Positions 42,080 to 51,297 are shown, counted from the first letter of the stretch. The stretch: DNA of 64,000 nucleotides from Vagococcus proximus (GCF_029143285.1 NZ_JAPDSH010000002.1:186001-250000), one strand, 5' to 3'. A program made the numbers and translations. The notes: a model not told the origin generated them from the letters alone.

Positions 42080-42119
42080 TTTCATTAAATAGGGTGATAA
42101 ATAACAAGATTAAATGGAA

Positions 42120-44807
42120 TTATTTTGACCAACGCGTTGTGTGGATTTCTGCAGCTGTTAAAGTGTCAGTAAATTCTTTATCTGATTCGTCTTCGATTAA
42201 TGTACTACGGATACCTGTGTAGCCAGGAACTTTAATATCAAGGGCACAGTCATCTGTATTTGATAAGTTGTAACCGCGTAAGATAATCGCCATTTCATGT
42301 TCTTTACGTTTGCATGTTGTTAATAAGTAACCATCAGATTCGATTGAAACAAGTTGGTTAGTTAACGGTAATGTTCCATTGTGACGACTTGTTTGCATTG
42401 TAGAGAATGGAATTTGGAAATCTTGTGCTGCTTTGAATGTTTGGTTGTAATCATTCTCACCGTGGAAGCTTACTGCGTATTCGACACGTTGTTCGCCTAA
42501 GCATTGTGCTTCTGGTGTTGCGAAGTAACCCCAGTCACCTAATTCGCCAGTTGCTCTGAAAATTGTTAGAGCGATTGTTGTATCTTTTTCAACCAATTCG
42601 TATTCATTGATACCGTAGTTGGCTACAGTTACACCTGCTTTTTCATCACGTACGTTTACGAATGAATGTTGATGTTGTGGGTTTGTAGGGTTTTTCCATG
42701 TGTCAGCAACAGCATTTGGACGTTCAACCACTTCGTAGATACTTTCAGCAAAGTGATGGTCTGTTTCAATACCAGTAGGGAATAACACACGTAGACGGTG
42801 ATTCTTCATTTGATTGTTAAAACTTGTTTCAAATTTTAATTGTGAACTATTTTGGTCTAAGCGAATGATTGTTGTTAATTCTAATGGTGCTAGTTCAGTA
42901 CTACGGCCAGCTTTACGTTGTGTAAAGTCAGTTACAGAGTACATTTCTTCATTAAGTACCTCTTCATCAGCACTTACAGGAATCATCATTGTTTGTTTTA
43001 AGGCAATTTTAGCTTGAAGTGGGCTGTCAGTTACAACAGAAACTTCAGCTGGGAAGTCATGAGCATAGATAGGTTGGTCACCTTCTGGAGATTTGAAGAT
43101 GTACTCGTTAGCAATATCACCCATATTTTCAATAGTTAAGAAATTATCATGTGTGATGCCAGTTTTCTTATCTGTAATGGTTAAGCGACCATCCGTTTTA
43201 ACGACAACTTTTAAGAAGTCATTTTCTAATGTTTGACCGTTATCTGAGATTAAGCTTGTTGTTTTGTTAGTTGCAGCTTTTTCTACTAACGCAAGACCTT
43301 GCCAAGACATTTCAGCCATTTCAGTCATCATCACGCGTACTTTTACATAGCGAGCCATGAATGGGATACGGAAACCATCTTTAGGCAAGTCATAGCCAAA
43401 AAGAACTTCTGTTGATACAACTTCTGCTGCAACTTCTTCACCATTTTCATTGATGATAGTGAATTCAGGAACAGTTTCTTCTTGTAATTTATAATATTGA
43501 CGACGTGGGTGTCCTTCTGAGAATGGGGCACGTGACCATTCGATTTCAGTTTCAAAGACATCTGATTTTTTATTCCCACTTGTATTGAAGACAACGAATG
43601 GTTTGCTTCCTTCTGGGAAGTTAGTTGTGTCGATTGCATGTGTTAAGCTTTCTAGGGCTTCGCTTGCAACAAAACGGCCAACTTCTAATGATTTAGCAAA
43701 ACGAGTCATCATTTCAGCATGAACTTCATCCACACTACAGCCACAAATACTATCATGTGGGTGGTTTTGTAATAATAGTTTCCAAGCGTAACGTAATTCA
43801 TCATGAGGGTAAACACCAGTTATTTCTGCTGCCATAGTAGCAAGAGGTTCTGAAATGTTTTCTAACTGACGTTGTACTTCTGTATTTTTTTGTTTTAAGT
43901 AGATGCGAGATGAAGAGGTATTAGCTAATGTATACCAACCATCTGTTTCTTGACTTGTTAATTCGCCTTCAACAGTGCTTAGGTTTTCAGGAGCATCTTC
44001 TTTTACTGCGTCTAAATATTTATCAAAACTACTGTGAACAAATTCGTAGTCAGGGTATAATTCGTTAGCTAATTTAATCGCGTCAGTCACATCTTTTTGT
44101 AGAGGTTGGTGGTCACAGCCATTCATCATAAGTAGGTGACCAGTTGATGCGAAAGCTTCAGCGTCCGCTAATTTTTTATCCCAGAATTCAATAGCGGCTT
44201 CACGTTCAGCAGGAATTTCATTTCCGTTACTGTACCAGTTAGCAAAAAGAACACCAAAGATTTTAGAACCGTCTGGACCTTCCCACCACATTTCAGAGAA
44301 TTGAGAAGCATACTTATCATCATTGATAACCGCATTATCAAAGCCAGTTGGTTTAACACCACGTCCGAATGTTGCAACGTCGATGCCACCTTCTAACATC
44401 ATTTGAGGCGTTTGACCCATGTTCCCGAAAGTATCAGGGAAGTAACCTAACATAACTGGATCGCCCCATTTTTTACTTTCTTCAAGACCGATTAACATAT
44501 TACGTGTATTTGATTCAGAACTGATTAAGAAATCATCTTGTAAAATGTAGAAGGGTCCAATTTTTAATTTTCCAGCTTCAATCGCTTTGCGAACTTCGGC
44601 TTCTTTTTCAGGACGAACTTCTAAGTAGTCATCTAATGCGATAGTTTGGCCATCTAAATGGAAACTATCGAAGTCGGGGTTTGTTTTAAACGTTTCTAAT
44701 AAATCGTCAACTAATTGTACTAAACGCATATGGTGTTGCTCATATGGCATGTACCATTCGCGATCCCAGTGGCTATGTGAAATAATATAAACTTTTTTCT
44801 TTGTCAT
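42120..44807 (-). CDS. Alpha-mannosidase, glycoside hydrolase family 38
   Basis: 895 residues, about the length of streptococcal intracellular GH38 enzymes. Zn2+ site and nucleophile are visible: 'HSHWDREW' at 11-18 (His13, Asp15 as ligands), 'GYFPDTFGNMGQTPQMM' with the nucleophile Asp125, and 'QNHPHDSICGCSVDEVH' providing the last His ligand. Central three-helix domain and C-terminal beta-domains follow. Hydrolyses alpha-mannosides (alpha-1,3 or alpha-1,6 branches of N-glycans by analogy with the Streptococcus enzyme). No signal peptide, so cytoplasmic. Lies 108 bases behind GH125 on the same strand. Confidence 0.95.
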   Translation of the reverse strand: MTKKKVYIISHSHWDREWYMPYEQHHMRLVQLVDDLLETFKTNPDFDSFHLDGQTIALDDYLEVRPEKEAEVRKAIEAGKLKIGPFYILQDDFLISSESNTRNMLIGLEESKKWGDPVMLGYFPDTFGNMGQTPQMMLEGGIDVATFGRGVKPTGFDNAVINDDKYASQFSEMWWEGPDGSKIFGVLFANWYSNGNEIPAEREAAIEFWDKKLADAEAFASTGHLLMMNGCDHQPLQKDVTDAIKLANELYPDYEFVHSSFDKYLDAVKEDAPENLSTVEGELTSQETDGWYTLANTSSSRIYLKQKNTEVQRQLENISEPLATMAAEITGVYPHDELRYAWKLLLQNHPHDSICGCSVDEVHAEMMTRFAKSLEVGRFVASEALESLTHAIDTTNFPEGSKPFVVFNTSGNKKSDVFETEIEWSRAPFSEGHPRRQYYKLQEETVPEFTIINENGEEVAAEVVSTEVLFGYDLPKDGFRIPFMARYVKVRVMMTEMAEMSWQGLALVEKAATNKTTSLISDNGQTLENDFLKVVVKTDGRLTITDKKTGITHDNFLTIENMGDIANEYIFKSPEGDQPIYAHDFPAEVSVVTDSPLQAKIALKQTMMIPVSADEEVLNEEMYSVTDFTQRKAGRSTELAPLELTTIIRLDQNSSQLKFETSFNNQMKNHRLRVLFPTGIETDHHFAESIYEVVERPNAVADTWKNPTNPQHQHSFVNVRDEKAGVTVANYGINEYELVEKDTTIALTIFRATGELGDWGYFATPEAQCLGEQRVEYAVSFHGENDYNQTFKAAQDFQIPFSTMQTSRHNGTLPLTNQLVSIESDGYLLTTCKRKEHEMAIILRGYNLSNTDDCALDIKVPGYTGIRSTLIEDESDKEFTDTLTAAEIHTTRWSK

Positions 44808-44825
44808 AATAATCCTCTTTCTTTT

Positions 44826-44860
44826 AAAAAGGGAGCTAACCGAAACGATTAGCTCCTCTT
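44826..44860 (-). terminator. Attenuating hairpin between GH125 and GH38
   Basis: GAGCTAA pairs with TTAGCTC around nine bases, extended by flanking bases; on the minus strand five T follow. Likely reduces, rather than abolishes, read-through from GH125 into GH38, since GH38 shows no obvious separate operator. Confidence 0.6.
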
Positions 44861-44915
44861 ATGATTTAGTTTTGAAGCTAGTGACAGATAAAATTGTCAA
44901 ATATAACAGTTATTT

Positions 44916-46205
44916 CTAACGCTCAACACGGATGTCATAGTAATCCATGACTAATTCACAGAACATCATGTTAGCCCATGAGAACCATTCACGAGTGAAT
45001 TTGCTTGGATCATCAACATGAACACCTTCATGCATTAAACCAGTTCCGGCTGTTGTTGAGGCTAACATATCTAAGATACGTTTTTTCTCTGATTTATCTG
45101 AAGTAGACATTCCTTCTACAGAAACAGCGATAGGCCAGATGTAATCTTCTGGAGTATGAGAGCTTCCCACACCTTTAGCGAATTTACCTTCATAGTAGTA
45201 AGGATTTTCTTTACTTAATAGTGTTTTACGAGTGGCTAAGTAAACTGGATCATCTTCAGCACAGTATCCTAAGTATGGTGCTGCCATTAAGCTTGGCACG
45301 TTTGAATCGTCTTGGATAGAGTAGTTGCCAAGTCCATCTACTTCGTAAGCGAAGATAGTGTCACCAGCAGCATTTTTAACTTGTGCAAATTCTTTAATAC
45401 CAGCATCGATTTCTTTTTTTAATTTAGCAGCGCGAGTGACTACTTCAGGTTGAGGTAAGATATCAGTGTAGATTTCTTCTAAGTAATCTAACACAACAAC
45501 TGCAAACATATTTGAAGGAACTAAGTAACCATAGATACAGCGGTCATCACTTGGACGGAATCCTGACCAAGTCATACCTGTTTTGGCAACGGGTGTTCCG
45601 CGGCCATCGTGAGTAAGTGTATCTTCTTCACGCCATGTATCACGTTCAAATGTGTAAGGTGATTGCGTATGATCTTGTTCTGTTTCCCACACTTCTAATA
45701 TTTTTTGAACGCCTGTTTCAAAATCTTCATTGAAGTGCTCAGTGCGTCCTGTTGATTTATATAATAGGTAAGCTAATTGAATAGGGTAGCAAAGTGAATC
45801 AATTTCATATTTACGTTCCCAAATCCAAGGGTTCATTTCTGTGTGGTCAGTTTGGTGACCTGCATTGTTCGCTTCTTCATTGAAAGCATTTGCATAAGGA
45901 TCCATGTTAATATAGAAGAATTGACGTTTAACAAGGCCAGCAATCATGTCTGCTAAATCGCTATCATTTTTAGCGATAGGTAAGTAAGGTCTTACCTGAG
46001 CAGTTGAATCTCGTAACCACATAGCAGGGATATCACCTGTTAATAAGAATGTTGTGTTATCTTCTAAACGTTTAACCGTAGTAAGTAATGTGTTAGCAAA
46101 GCAGTTTGAGAAAATCTCGCCCCATGCTGGGTTATCTTGTTGCGTCTTTTTGTTAATCTCATCCATAAAGTTTTGGACAGAAGTTGGTACTGTTTCATAA
46201 GCCAT
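44916..46205 (-). CDS. Exo-alpha-1,6-mannosidase, glycoside hydrolase family 125
   Basis: 429 residues, the usual GH125 length. Family landmarks: 'NCFANTLLTTVKRLEDNTTFLLTGDIPAMWLRDSTAQVRPYL', 'FFYINMDPYANAFNEE', 'MNPWIWERKYEIDSLCYPIQLAY', 'TWSGFRPSDDRCIYGYLVPSNMFA' and 'TGLMHEGVHVDDPSKFTREWFSWANMMFCELV'. GH125 enzymes from Streptococcus and Clostridium cleave non-reducing alpha-1,6-mannose with inversion, trimming the N-glycan core. No signal peptide. First gene of the minus-strand GH125-GH38(-GH1) group; its promoter carries two GntR-type operators. Confidence 0.95.
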   Translation of the reverse strand: MAYETVPTSVQNFMDEINKKTQQDNPAWGEIFSNCFANTLLTTVKRLEDNTTFLLTGDIPAMWLRDSTAQVRPYLPIAKNDSDLADMIAGLVKRQFFYINMDPYANAFNEEANNAGHQTDHTEMNPWIWERKYEIDSLCYPIQLAYLLYKSTGRTEHFNEDFETGVQKILEVWETEQDHTQSPYTFERDTWREEDTLTHDGRGTPVAKTGMTWSGFRPSDDRCIYGYLVPSNMFAVVVLDYLEEIYTDILPQPEVVTRAAKLKKEIDAGIKEFAQVKNAAGDTIFAYEVDGLGNYSIQDDSNVPSLMAAPYLGYCAEDDPVYLATRKTLLSKENPYYYEGKFAKGVGSSHTPEDYIWPIAVSVEGMSTSDKSEKKRILDMLASTTAGTGLMHEGVHVDDPSKFTREWFSWANMMFCELVMDYYDIRVER

Positions 46206-46224
46206 AATAATAGCCTCCTTTTAA

Positions 46225-46267
46225 ATGGTATATCAATATTTACAATTACGATTATATGGTATATCAT
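46225..46267 (-). promoter_or_regulatory. Paired GntR-type operators at the GH125 promoter
   Basis: ATGGTATATCAA at 46225-46236 and ATGGTATATCAT at 46256-46267, 31 bp apart start to start (three helical turns). Read on the minus strand, TAGACA-17-TATAAT forms a promoter whose spacer and -10 overlap the second site. Same motif family and spacing as at 48838-48881. The adjacent divergent gene encodes a GntR regulator, the likely ligand-controlled repressor. Confidence 0.72.
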
Positions 46268-46446
46268 TTGGTTTGTCTAGTAGAAATTATAGGAACCTAT
46301 AAAATGAGAGTTTATAACTATAATATGTTAGTTTTTAAAATAAGATGTAAGACCTTTCATTGTTTATTTAGAAAGGTTTGTTTGAAAGTGATAGAGTAGA
46401 TAAACGAAATGTGATAAGATATAGTGGAAAGAAATGGGGAGTCAAG

Positions 46447-47517
46447 ATGAAAAAGAAACCATTATACCAAGTTATTTTAAATGATATAAAAAAAGATATA
46501 TTAGATGGTCTTTACCAAGTAAACGATCAGATTCCAACAGAGTTAGAGTTATCTGAAAAATATGATGTTAGTAGAATAACATCAAAACGCGCTTTGGCAG
46601 AGCTCGAAAATGAAGGGTATATTTATCGTTTGAGAGGTAAAGGAAGCTTTGTTAAAGAAGTGGTTAAACAAAACGGTTCGCCTAAAAAACAAGATATTCT
46701 ATTTATTATGCCCTTCCCTAAAGATATAGGTTTTGGGAACTATACGCAGGGGATCTTTCAAGGAATAGAAGAAACCAGTTACCGTTTAGTTGTACAGTCA
46801 CATGAAAATATTAATGTTGACACGTTACCACAGATTATTGAGCATTATGCGGGTGTGATTTTTTATCCAATAAATAAAGGATCAGATTTGGAGCTGTTAT
46901 ATAGTTTGTATTTAAATCATGTCCCAACGGTTATTTTAGATAAAGAGTATGAGGGAATTGATTTTACAACGATTGTTTCTGATAATAAACAAGGTGGATA
47001 TGAAGCGACGAAGTACCTGCTTGAGTCAGGTCTGGAAAAAATAGGTTTTGTTAGTAGCCAACCTATTATGGATATTTCAACGGTTAGAGAACGTTATTTA
47101 GGGTATTTAAAAGCATTGCATGATGCTGGAAATAAAGATAAAACGTTATACCAAGGGAAATCAGGCCAGACAACGGAACAGTTTATTGATAAGATTGTAG
47201 CTAGTGTTAAGAAAAAAGAAATCGAAGGACTTGTTGTTGAAAATGATATTATCGCTATTTCATTGATTAATAGCTTAAAGCAAGCCGGTATTTCTATTCC
47301 GGAAGAAATTTCAATTGTTGGGTTTGATAATATTCAGGCTAGTGAGCTTATTGAACCAAAATTAACAACTGTCGCACAGAATTTTAATCAAATGGGCTAT
47401 CTTGCTTGTCAAAAATTAATCGAACAAATAGAAAAACCTTATCCACAATCGGATACGATAGTGGTTGCTGTTGATTTTATTGAACGTGGTACAACTAAAA
47501 AAGGAAGAAACGAGTAA
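46447..47517 (+). CDS. GntR-family regulator with LacI-type sugar-sensing domain
   Basis: 356 residues from the ATG at 46447 (GGGGAG 6 bases upstream); the frame extends to 46378 without a start signal. N-terminal winged helix 1-70 typical of GntR: 'PLYQVILNDIKKDILDGLYQVNDQIPTELELSEKYDVSRITSKRALAELENEGYIYRLRGKGSFV'. The rest (about 80-350) is a periplasmic-binding-protein-like domain ('TIVSDNKQGGYEATKYLLESGLEKIGFVSSQP', 'PEEISIVGFDNIQASELIEPKLTTVAQNFNQMG'), an AraR-like architecture. The ligand should be a sugar released from N-glycans, possibly a mannose oligomer. It diverges from GH125 and is the best candidate for the ATGRTATATCAW operators at both promoters. Confidence 0.9.
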   Translation: MKKKPLYQVILNDIKKDILDGLYQVNDQIPTELELSEKYDVSRITSKRALAELENEGYIYRLRGKGSFVKEVVKQNGSPKKQDILFIMPFPKDIGFGNYTQGIFQGIEETSYRLVVQSHENINVDTLPQIIEHYAGVIFYPINKGSDLELLYSLYLNHVPTVILDKEYEGIDFTTIVSDNKQGGYEATKYLLESGLEKIGFVSSQPIMDISTVRERYLGYLKALHDAGNKDKTLYQGKSGQTTEQFIDKIVASVKKKEIEGLVVENDIIAISLINSLKQAGISIPEEISIVGFDNIQASELIEPKLTTVAQNFNQMGYLACQKLIEQIEKPYPQSDTIVVAVDFIERGTTKKGRNE

Positions 47518-47540
47518 TCGTTTCTTCCTTTTTTAGTTGT
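47491..47540. terminator. Perfect 23-bp inverted repeat, bidirectional terminator
   Basis: A 23-base arm (47491-47513) pairs without mismatch with 47518-47540 around GTAA, with A/T runs inside the arms. It covers the 3' ends of both converging genes: the GntR stop is in the loop side and the propeller gene ends within the right arm. Confidence 0.9.
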
Positions 47541-48747
47541 GTAATTTTTCTAAATGAGAAAAATCAACACCTTGTAAATTATCTAAATCGTCTCCATAAG
47601 ATAAACCGATTCCTCTGGTTTGATCATAACCAATTCCGCTATAAAAGATATAATAGTTCCCGTTTTCTTTTATAAATGAGCTACGATAAAGTCCTTTTCC
47701 ATCCCAGGCTGTTTTTATTCCAGAGGGATGAAGAATAGCTTTGAGCGGCTCCCAATCTTTACCATTAACTGAAGTGCTGTGATACAGACTCATGGTGTGT
47801 CGGTCTTTTAACGTGTTGTCACTTTTTTTTCTGAATCCGACTACCATCATTTCGTATTTGCCATCAATTTTTTGAACATCTAAATGCCAATGTCTCATCT
47901 CATCAGGACGCTTAACATCATATGGGATAGATAATTTTTTTACATGTTTCCATTTTTTTCCATCTAGACTGTCTCTATAAACGATATTAAAACCACGTGT
48001 CACGTACCACACCTTGTAACCAGATTCATCTTTAACGAAGGCAGGTGAAATCCAATCGTTAGGTTTCCTATTTTCTTTGTAGATGATTTCTTTATTCGAC
48101 CAATCTTGTCCATCAGAGGTAGTTTGTCTATAAATAGTCACTTTATTTCGAACATCATCAACATAACGCCAAAAAATTTCAAGACGTTGTTTTTCTTTAT
48201 TGAAGATGAGATGAGTATCCGAATCATATTGTAGGGGACGATTATGTTCGTCATTTTTACTCGAATGTGGTTCATCCAAAGGATTAAGACCACTTTTGGG
48301 TTCAACCCATTGTGTTAAATCATTGCTGGCTAAAATATGCGGATTTTCTTTAGTGGCATCACCTTTTGGATAGGCTGTTACGGCCATCCAATAGCTGTAT
48401 CCATGCCATTTTTTTTCAAAGGAAACGACCGAAGGATGAGTGGCCTCTATTGTGTCATATGCCATAGGTAAAAATAACCGTTCTTTTGCGTTAGCTTGAG
48501 TTGTAACTATTTTACCATCAAATTGTATGGCTAATTCCTTACCTGGTATATTTCGTTTATTTTTTAAGTAAATAGAACAAGGATAACTGAAAAGTAAAGA
48601 ACCAATGATAGTGAGAGTTATCATAAGTGTATAAAATGTTTTTGCCTTGTAATCTTTCTTATTAATGTAAGCATAGAAGCAACTGGTCAAGGCAAAAATA
48701 ACCAGTGAAACTCCTAAAATGCCAAGAACAACTAATCTTATTCTCAA
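47533..48747 (-). CDS. Membrane-anchored five-bladed beta-propeller protein (GH32/43/130-like fold)
   Basis: About 404 residues from TTG 48747, which has AAAGGAG 8 bases upstream; the longer frame to 48780 lacks a good site. Two membrane helices at about 1-25 and 36-57, then an extracellular domain with repeated strand-turn blades: 'SVVSFEKKWHGYSYWMAVTAYP', 'HILASNDLTQWVEPKSG', 'THLIFNKEKQRLEIFWRYVDD', 'YRQTTSDGQDWSNKEIIYKE', 'WISPAFVKDESGYKVWYVTRG', 'YHSTSVNGKDWEPLKAILHP', 'LYRSSFIKENGNYYIFYSGIGYD'. This fold occurs in GH32/43/68/130 and in sugar-binding proteins. No catalytic set could be confirmed. It shares a regulated divergent promoter with GH92, so a role at the surface in glycan recognition or trimming is inferred. 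Confidence 0.65.
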   Translation of the reverse strand: MRIRLVVLGILGVSLVIFALTSCFYAYINKKDYKAKTFYTLMITLTIIGSLLFSYPCSIYLKNKRNIPGKELAIQFDGKIVTTQANAKERLFLPMAYDTIEATHPSVVSFEKKWHGYSYWMAVTAYPKGDATKENPHILASNDLTQWVEPKSGLNPLDEPHSSKNDEHNRPLQYDSDTHLIFNKEKQRLEIFWRYVDDVRNKVTIYRQTTSDGQDWSNKEIIYKENRKPNDWISPAFVKDESGYKVWYVTRGFNIVYRDSLDGKKWKHVKKLSIPYDVKRPDEMRHWHLDVQKIDGKYEMMVVGFRKKSDNTLKDRHTMSLYHSTSVNGKDWEPLKAILHPSGIKTAWDGKGLYRSSFIKENGNYYIFYSGIGYDQTRGIGLSYGDDLDNLQGVDFSHLEKLHN

Positions 48748-48837
48748 GGGAACATCTCCTTTAGTATAGTCCATCTCCAAATTCGTTATATACTACCATG
48801 AAATGAGAAAAAAATCTATATAGCAAGTACAAATAAT

Positions 48838-48881
48838 ATGATATATCAAATGTTTACAAACGGGATAATATGATATATCAT
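48838..48881. promoter_or_regulatory. Paired GntR-type operators in the divergent propeller/GH92 promoter
   Basis: ATGATATATCAA at 48838-48849 and the perfect palindrome ATGATATATCAT at 48870-48881, 32 bp apart. TTTACA (48853-48858) with a 17-base spacer to TATCAT gives a plus-strand promoter for GH92; the second site covers the -10. Mirrors the pair at 46225-46267. Confidence 0.75.
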
Positions 48882-48913
48882 ATAGTAAAATAAAGTTAAA
48901 AGGAGCGCTTACA

Positions 48914-51112
48914 TTGTTAATTGAAAGAGACTTATTAAAGATAGATACGAGGCAAGGGACAAATAATCAACATTCATATTCTAACGGAAATTGTTTACCG
49001 TATACAGCAGTTCCTTTTGGAATGAACCATTTTGTAATGCAGACGGCTGACCAAAGAGGCAGTTGGTATTTTAATCCTCATGATCGTGTATTCCAAGGAT
49101 TCCGATTAACGCATCAGCCTAGCCCATGGATGGGTGATTTTTCTCATATGGTATTTAACCCAATTAGTGGAGAACTTCCTAATCAAACTACTTTTTTTGC
49201 TCAAAGTAGCTACCGTCCAGAAGAAGCAGTTTTTGCTCCTCATTATAATAAGGTGAGACAAGAGCGTTATCAGATCACGTCAGAGTTAGTTCCAACTTTG
49301 TATGGTGCGAAAATTAAAAGTAGCTATCGCTATACTGACAATAAAGGTATGATTGTAACCTCTCCCGGTCGTTATAAGTTGACGATTGATTTAGAAAAGA
49401 ATGAGCTTTCAGGTTATATTATTAATTTTTCGGGTGCAGAAGATCCAGACTTTAAGATGTACCTAAGTGTAACTTTTAATCGTAAACTAAGTTCAACTAA
49501 ATCAGGCTTCTTTATTGAGGATAAGTTATCTGTAGTAACAGAGAATGAAGGCGATGACTTACAGTTGATGCTACGTTTTGAAGAAGGGGAAACAGTCGAA
49601 ACCACTTTAGCAACAAGTTTTATTTCTGTGGAGCAGGCGAGGTTGAATCGTGAACGCATGATGATGTCTGATTTTGAAGAAACAAAAGCGAACGCTGCTG
49701 CTAAATGGTTAGATTATTTAAACCGTATTGAAGTAGAAGATAAAGACGAAACGAAAGTTCATACGTTTTATAATATTCTGTATCGTTCATTTTTATTCCC
49801 TCAAACTTTTTACGAGTTAGATAAATCAGGTAATGAGATTCATTATGATACGTTGAGTCAGACTATTAAACCTGGTAAGTTGTTCTCAAACAATGGTTTT
49901 TGGGATACGTACAAAACGGTCTATCCATTATATTCATTAATTGCCCAAGATGAGTACGAAGATATGCTAGAAGGTTTCCTAAATTCGTATCACAATAATG
50001 GCTTCTTACCAAAATGGTTATCACCAGATGAACGTGGGTTGATGCCAGGAACACTCGTTGACGCTGTGATTGCAGATGCTGCTGTTAAAGGTATCGGAGA
50101 AAAAAATATGCCTGAATTTTTAGAGGCGATGATAAAAGCGGCACAAGTTCAAAGTGACAATCCAAATTATGGACGTCGTGGGACAAATCAATACAACGAA
50201 TTAGGTTATGTATCAAGCGAGTTCGGTGAGAGTGTCAATCATACACAAGATTATGCCTATAGTGATTTCTGTATTGCACAAGTTGCCAAAACACTTGGTA
50301 AAGAAGGATTAGTAGAAGAGTATCTAGAACGGTCACATAACTACCGTAATATTTTTGATAAAGAAGTTGGCTTTATGAGAGCGAAAAATCCTGATGGGAC
50401 TTTTGTCGAAGAGTTTCACCCCTTCAATTGGGGTAAGCATTATACGGAAGGGTCTGCTTGGCAAAATAGTTTTGCTGTCTTCCATGATTTTGCAGACTTA
50501 ATTGAGCTTCACGGTGGAAAAGAGGTATTCACTGAAAAGTTAATTGAGTTGTGCAATACTTATCCAGAGTTTAACGTGACGGGATATGGCTTTGAAATTC
50601 ATGAGATGAGTGAGATGGCGGCTGTTAATTTTGGTCAAGTGGCGATGTCTAATCAACCAAGTTTCCATATTCCATACTTGTTTAACTATGTGAATCAACC
50701 GATGTATACCCAGTTGTTGGTGAAAAATATTAAGGATAATTTATTCAATGCTGGTTTTGATGGTTTCCCAGGTGATGAGGATAATGGCAGCATGGCGACG
50801 TGGTATGTCTTTTCTTGCTTAGGTTTTTATCCAGTGTGCCCAGGATCTGGAGAGTATACAATTGGAAATCCAAGTTTTGATAAAGTAACCTTGCATTTAT
50901 CTAATGGTAAGGCCTTAGAGATACAGACAACTCATCATTATGATACCCATCATTTTGTTGGGAAAGTGGAACAAGGTGGTAAAGTGGTTAATCCGTTAGC
51001 CATTACCCACGATGCCTTGATGACAGGTGAAAAAGTATCGTTTGACATGACGTTAGTGCCACCTTTACCAAAATCAACTTATACAAACTTGCCATTTTCT
51101 GTGACAAAATAA
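48914..51112 (+). CDS. Alpha-mannosidase, glycoside hydrolase family 92
   Basis: 732 residues, TTG start 9 bases after AAAGGAG. GH92 landmarks: 'DTRQGTNNQHSYSNGNCLPYTAVPFGMNHF' and 'GFRLTHQPSPWMGDFSH' in the N-terminal domain; 'NGFWDTYKTVYPLYSLI' in the catalytic domain; 'EGSAWQNSFAVFHD'; and near the C-terminus 'FPGDEDNGSMATWYVFSCLGFYPVCPGSGEYTIGNPSFDKVTLHL', which carries the Ca2+-binding and catalytic acidic residues. GH92 enzymes are Ca2+-dependent exo-alpha-mannosidases, often alpha-1,2, acting on high-mannose N-glycans. No signal peptide, unlike Bacteroides GH92, so it acts in the cytoplasm after import. Confidence 0.96.
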   Translation: MLIERDLLKIDTRQGTNNQHSYSNGNCLPYTAVPFGMNHFVMQTADQRGSWYFNPHDRVFQGFRLTHQPSPWMGDFSHMVFNPISGELPNQTTFFAQSSYRPEEAVFAPHYNKVRQERYQITSELVPTLYGAKIKSSYRYTDNKGMIVTSPGRYKLTIDLEKNELSGYIINFSGAEDPDFKMYLSVTFNRKLSSTKSGFFIEDKLSVVTENEGDDLQLMLRFEEGETVETTLATSFISVEQARLNRERMMMSDFEETKANAAAKWLDYLNRIEVEDKDETKVHTFYNILYRSFLFPQTFYELDKSGNEIHYDTLSQTIKPGKLFSNNGFWDTYKTVYPLYSLIAQDEYEDMLEGFLNSYHNNGFLPKWLSPDERGLMPGTLVDAVIADAAVKGIGEKNMPEFLEAMIKAAQVQSDNPNYGRRGTNQYNELGYVSSEFGESVNHTQDYAYSDFCIAQVAKTLGKEGLVEEYLERSHNYRNIFDKEVGFMRAKNPDGTFVEEFHPFNWGKHYTEGSAWQNSFAVFHDFADLIELHGGKEVFTEKLIELCNTYPEFNVTGYGFEIHEMSEMAAVNFGQVAMSNQPSFHIPYLFNYVNQPMYTQLLVKNIKDNLFNAGFDGFPGDEDNGSMATWYVFSCLGFYPVCPGSGEYTIGNPSFDKVTLHLSNGKALEIQTTHHYDTHHFVGKVEQGGKVVNPLAITHDALMTGEKVSFDMTLVPPLPKSTYTNLPFSVTK

Positions 51113-51118
51113 TAATCT

Positions 51119-51147
51119 AAAAGCTGATTCTTAGAATCAGCTTTTTC
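51119..51147 (+). terminator. Terminator of GH92
   Basis: AAAAGCTGATTCT-TAG-AATCAGCTTTT followed by T. Separates GH92 from the GH84-GH20 unit. Confidence 0.92.
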
Positions 51148-51270
51148 ATTTAAAAGATATGGTTTGTACTATTTTATGTGTAATTTATATATAGAGAAAT
51201 TACAAGTGAAACGTTTACAATTAAGGTGTTGTCAATTTGGTTACTTTTTAGTGCATAGTGACAGAATTCC

Positions 51271-51297
51271 TTTTTTTAGTAGCATTTACTAAAAAAA
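51271..51297. repeat. AT-rich hairpin upstream of GH84
   Basis: TTTTTTTAGTA pairs perfectly with TACTAAAAAAA around GCATT, 47 bases before the GH84 start. Might be an operator or mRNA 5' structure. Slightly upstream, GTGAAACGTTTACA at about 51207 is cre-like but one base short of the consensus. No gene lies in 51148-51343. Confidence 0.4.

Noticed and set aside
48784-48797. Extra operator near the start of the propeller gene (TTATATACTACC)
   Set aside because: Shares only TATATA and part of the flanks with ATGRTATATCAW; too weak in AT-rich DNA.
51200-51225. Catabolite-responsive element before GH84
   Set aside because: GTGAAACGTTTACA is one base shorter than the cre consensus between the conserved halves, so it was not called as a site.
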